DNA of 64,000 nt. Source: Nemertoderma westbladi (Eukaryota > Xenacoelomorpha > Nemertodermatida > Nemertodermatidae). The first letter of the stretch is position 1. Each line of letters starts with the position of its first letter. The stretch covers positions 165,972-229,971 of the forward strand of contig JAUCBJ010007580.1 of assembly GCA_032718475.1 (NCBI GenBank). The letters are read 5' to 3'. A program made the position numbers and the translations under genes. Positions 62,820 to 64,000 of the stretch are shown piece after piece. The notes beneath the pieces were generated by a model. The model was given only the letters and a program-made list of their open reading frames with translations. It was not told where the DNA came from and searched no databases.

Positions 62820-63641
62820 TTTAATTCTACCTTCCCACTCACGTCCACCAAACAATGGGTCTTCCTGGGCCCTGTCCATGACGCCAGGCTAACAGCCCTG
62901 CGGGAGTCCCTCCCACCATCCGGGGTGGCAAGATTTAACTCCCCGGACCATCCTGTCACATGCTGCTGGCCTGATGCCATCCCTGTCAGCTCTCTGGGAC
63001 TGAAGCTGACGGACTCGCAGTTCTGGGTCTCGGTTGGTACTCGTCTTGGCTGAAGGCTGACTGAGCCCCCCAGCTGTGCCCGGTGTGGCAAGGATGTTCT
63101 GTCGGATGGCCTCCATGGTCTATCCTGCTCAAGGAGCCTCGGCAGACTTCCACGCCACTCAATGTTGAACGACATTGTGCTCCAGGCGCTCATCAGCTGT
63201 GGCATCCCCACTACACTTGAGACACTAGGCTTGTGTCGGGGACGGGAAGCGAGTAGATGGTGTCACCCAGGTCCCGTGGAGCCGCGGGCGGTTCCTCACA
63301 TGGGACACGACGGTGGCGGACCCACTGGGCCCAGACGATCTACGCCGGAGGCAGTGGAAACTCTAAACATTCGAAATTACCAGGAACTCATGGACCAGGG
63401 CTACCTCTTCCACCCGGTAGCCTACGAGACCTTGGGCCGCCCCCGCCCTGAAACATCCGAGTTCCTGAAGGAGATCGGGGCAGGACTCCACTCTGTTACC
63501 CAGGAGCCCCGATCTCACCGCTTCCTCCTGCAGAGACTGGCTGTTGCCATCCTGGTCGGAAATGCGGCCTCCATTATGGGGACCGTGGACCCCTCACTCA
63601 CTAACAACGGGGGACTCTACCAGGTGGTCCATGGTCTCTAG
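62820..63641 (+). pseudogene. LINE-C 3' fragment: zinc finger and restriction-endonuclease-like domain
   Basis: Frames in order: HDARLTALRESLPPSG, LTDSQFWVSVGTRLG, a Cys/His finger CARCGKDVLSDGLHGLSC, GRLPRHSMLNDIVLQALISC, then in another frame DGKRVDGVTQVPWSRGRFL with TWDTTVADP (a PD-(D/E)xK-like core as in RLE-type LINEs), and finally YETLGRPRPETSEFLKEIG and RLAVAILVGNAASIMGT. It ends at TAG 63639. Two frameshifts and one stop occur. It is the C-terminal part of the LINE family whose RT pieces lie at 13.1-13.6 and 16.6 kb. Confidence 0.7.
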
Positions 63642-63643
63642 TA

Positions 63644-63671
63644 CCCCCCCCCCCCCCCCCCCCCCCCCCCC
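63644..63671 (+). repeat. 28-base C-run
   Basis: An uninterrupted run of C just after the LINE-C ORF end, in its 3' untranslated region. Confidence 0.95.
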
Positions 63672-64000
63672 ACTCCGACGGAACAGTCTAACCTACACCC
63701 TCCCCCTCCCCAATGAAACAGACTAACTTACACCCCCCTCTCCCCCTAGCTTTCTTATATTAATATGTTATTAATATTTACATAATTTCTTTATTATGAC
63801 TAAATATAAATAACTGGGACACAATCCAATTAAATCGCATCTATTAAACCGAATACTTACAACTAATTAATATAAAGGAATAGGGTTAGCTCACAATAAT
63901 GATCCTTCAATAATTACAACACAAGCTGAAAATCTGATTTGGTTTCATATAGGAATGTAAGTATATAGAGAAGGAACCCTGTGTATCCAATATAGACCCC
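63672..64000. other. LINE-C 3' tail and AT-rich sequence
   Basis: About 80 bp of C-rich sequence (ctaacttacacccccctc type) probably belongs to the LINE 3' UTR, followed by AT-rich DNA without features. Confidence 0.4.

Overview
This window is eukaryotic: AT-rich spacer DNA, a spliced host gene, and a dense pile of retrotransposons, many nested in one another. The mix of BEL/Pao, Ty3/gypsy of the CsRn1/Kabuki type, several APE-type LINE families, a THAP/P-element transposase and a secreted fibrinogen-related gene with short introns fits a marine invertebrate, perhaps a deuterostome such as an ascidian or echinoderm. The sequence alone does not fix the species. No prokaryotic features, tRNA, rRNA or CRISPR arrays were seen.

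Layout. 1-6.1 kb: rotten BEL/Pao copy (BEL-1) cut by the window edge. 6.1-13.1 kb: LINE-A, split by about 2.3 kb holding a (TCG)n run, a 146-bp satellite and a piece of LINE-E. 13.1-16.9 kb: intact LINE-B, apparently inserted in an older LINE-C. 17-22 kb: fragments of LINE-D (RTE-like) and LINE-F, plus a partial duplicate of the promoter and first exon of the host gene. 23.8-25.2 kb: THAP/P-element transposase pseudogene. 26.4-37.5 kb: BEL-3, with 1-kb LTRs, a 5-bp target duplication, pol mostly deleted, and an extra ORF of unknown function before the 3' LTR. 37.7-44.6 kb: the fibrinogen-related host gene (TATA box and three exons), whose first intron holds a young antisense Ty3/gypsy element with identical LTRs. 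45-46.8 kb: LINE-G and LINE-E pieces. 46.8-62.8 kb: an antisense Ty3/gypsy element (Gypsy-2) split by a complete BEL/Pao element (BEL-2, 47054-61219, target duplication gcatc). 62.8-63.6 kb: end of a LINE-C copy with a restriction-endonuclease-like domain.

The most unusual object is BEL-2. Downstream of a normal gag-protease-RT-RNase H-integrase region and a 32-bp minisatellite, it carries about 2.5 kb of extra coding sequence. This reads as a protein resembling a DEDD 3'-5' exonuclease fold, followed by a charged coiled coil, three CCHC zinc knuckles and a basic tail. BEL-3 also carries a post-pol accessory ORF, of a different and unrecognised kind. BEL-1 and BEL-2 share conserved hairpins just after pol and just before the polypurine tract.

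The only host gene supported here encodes a roughly 317-residue secreted protein: signal peptide, coiled coil, and a fibrinogen-like domain that lacks its usual first part and instead has a 33-bp in-frame tandem duplication.
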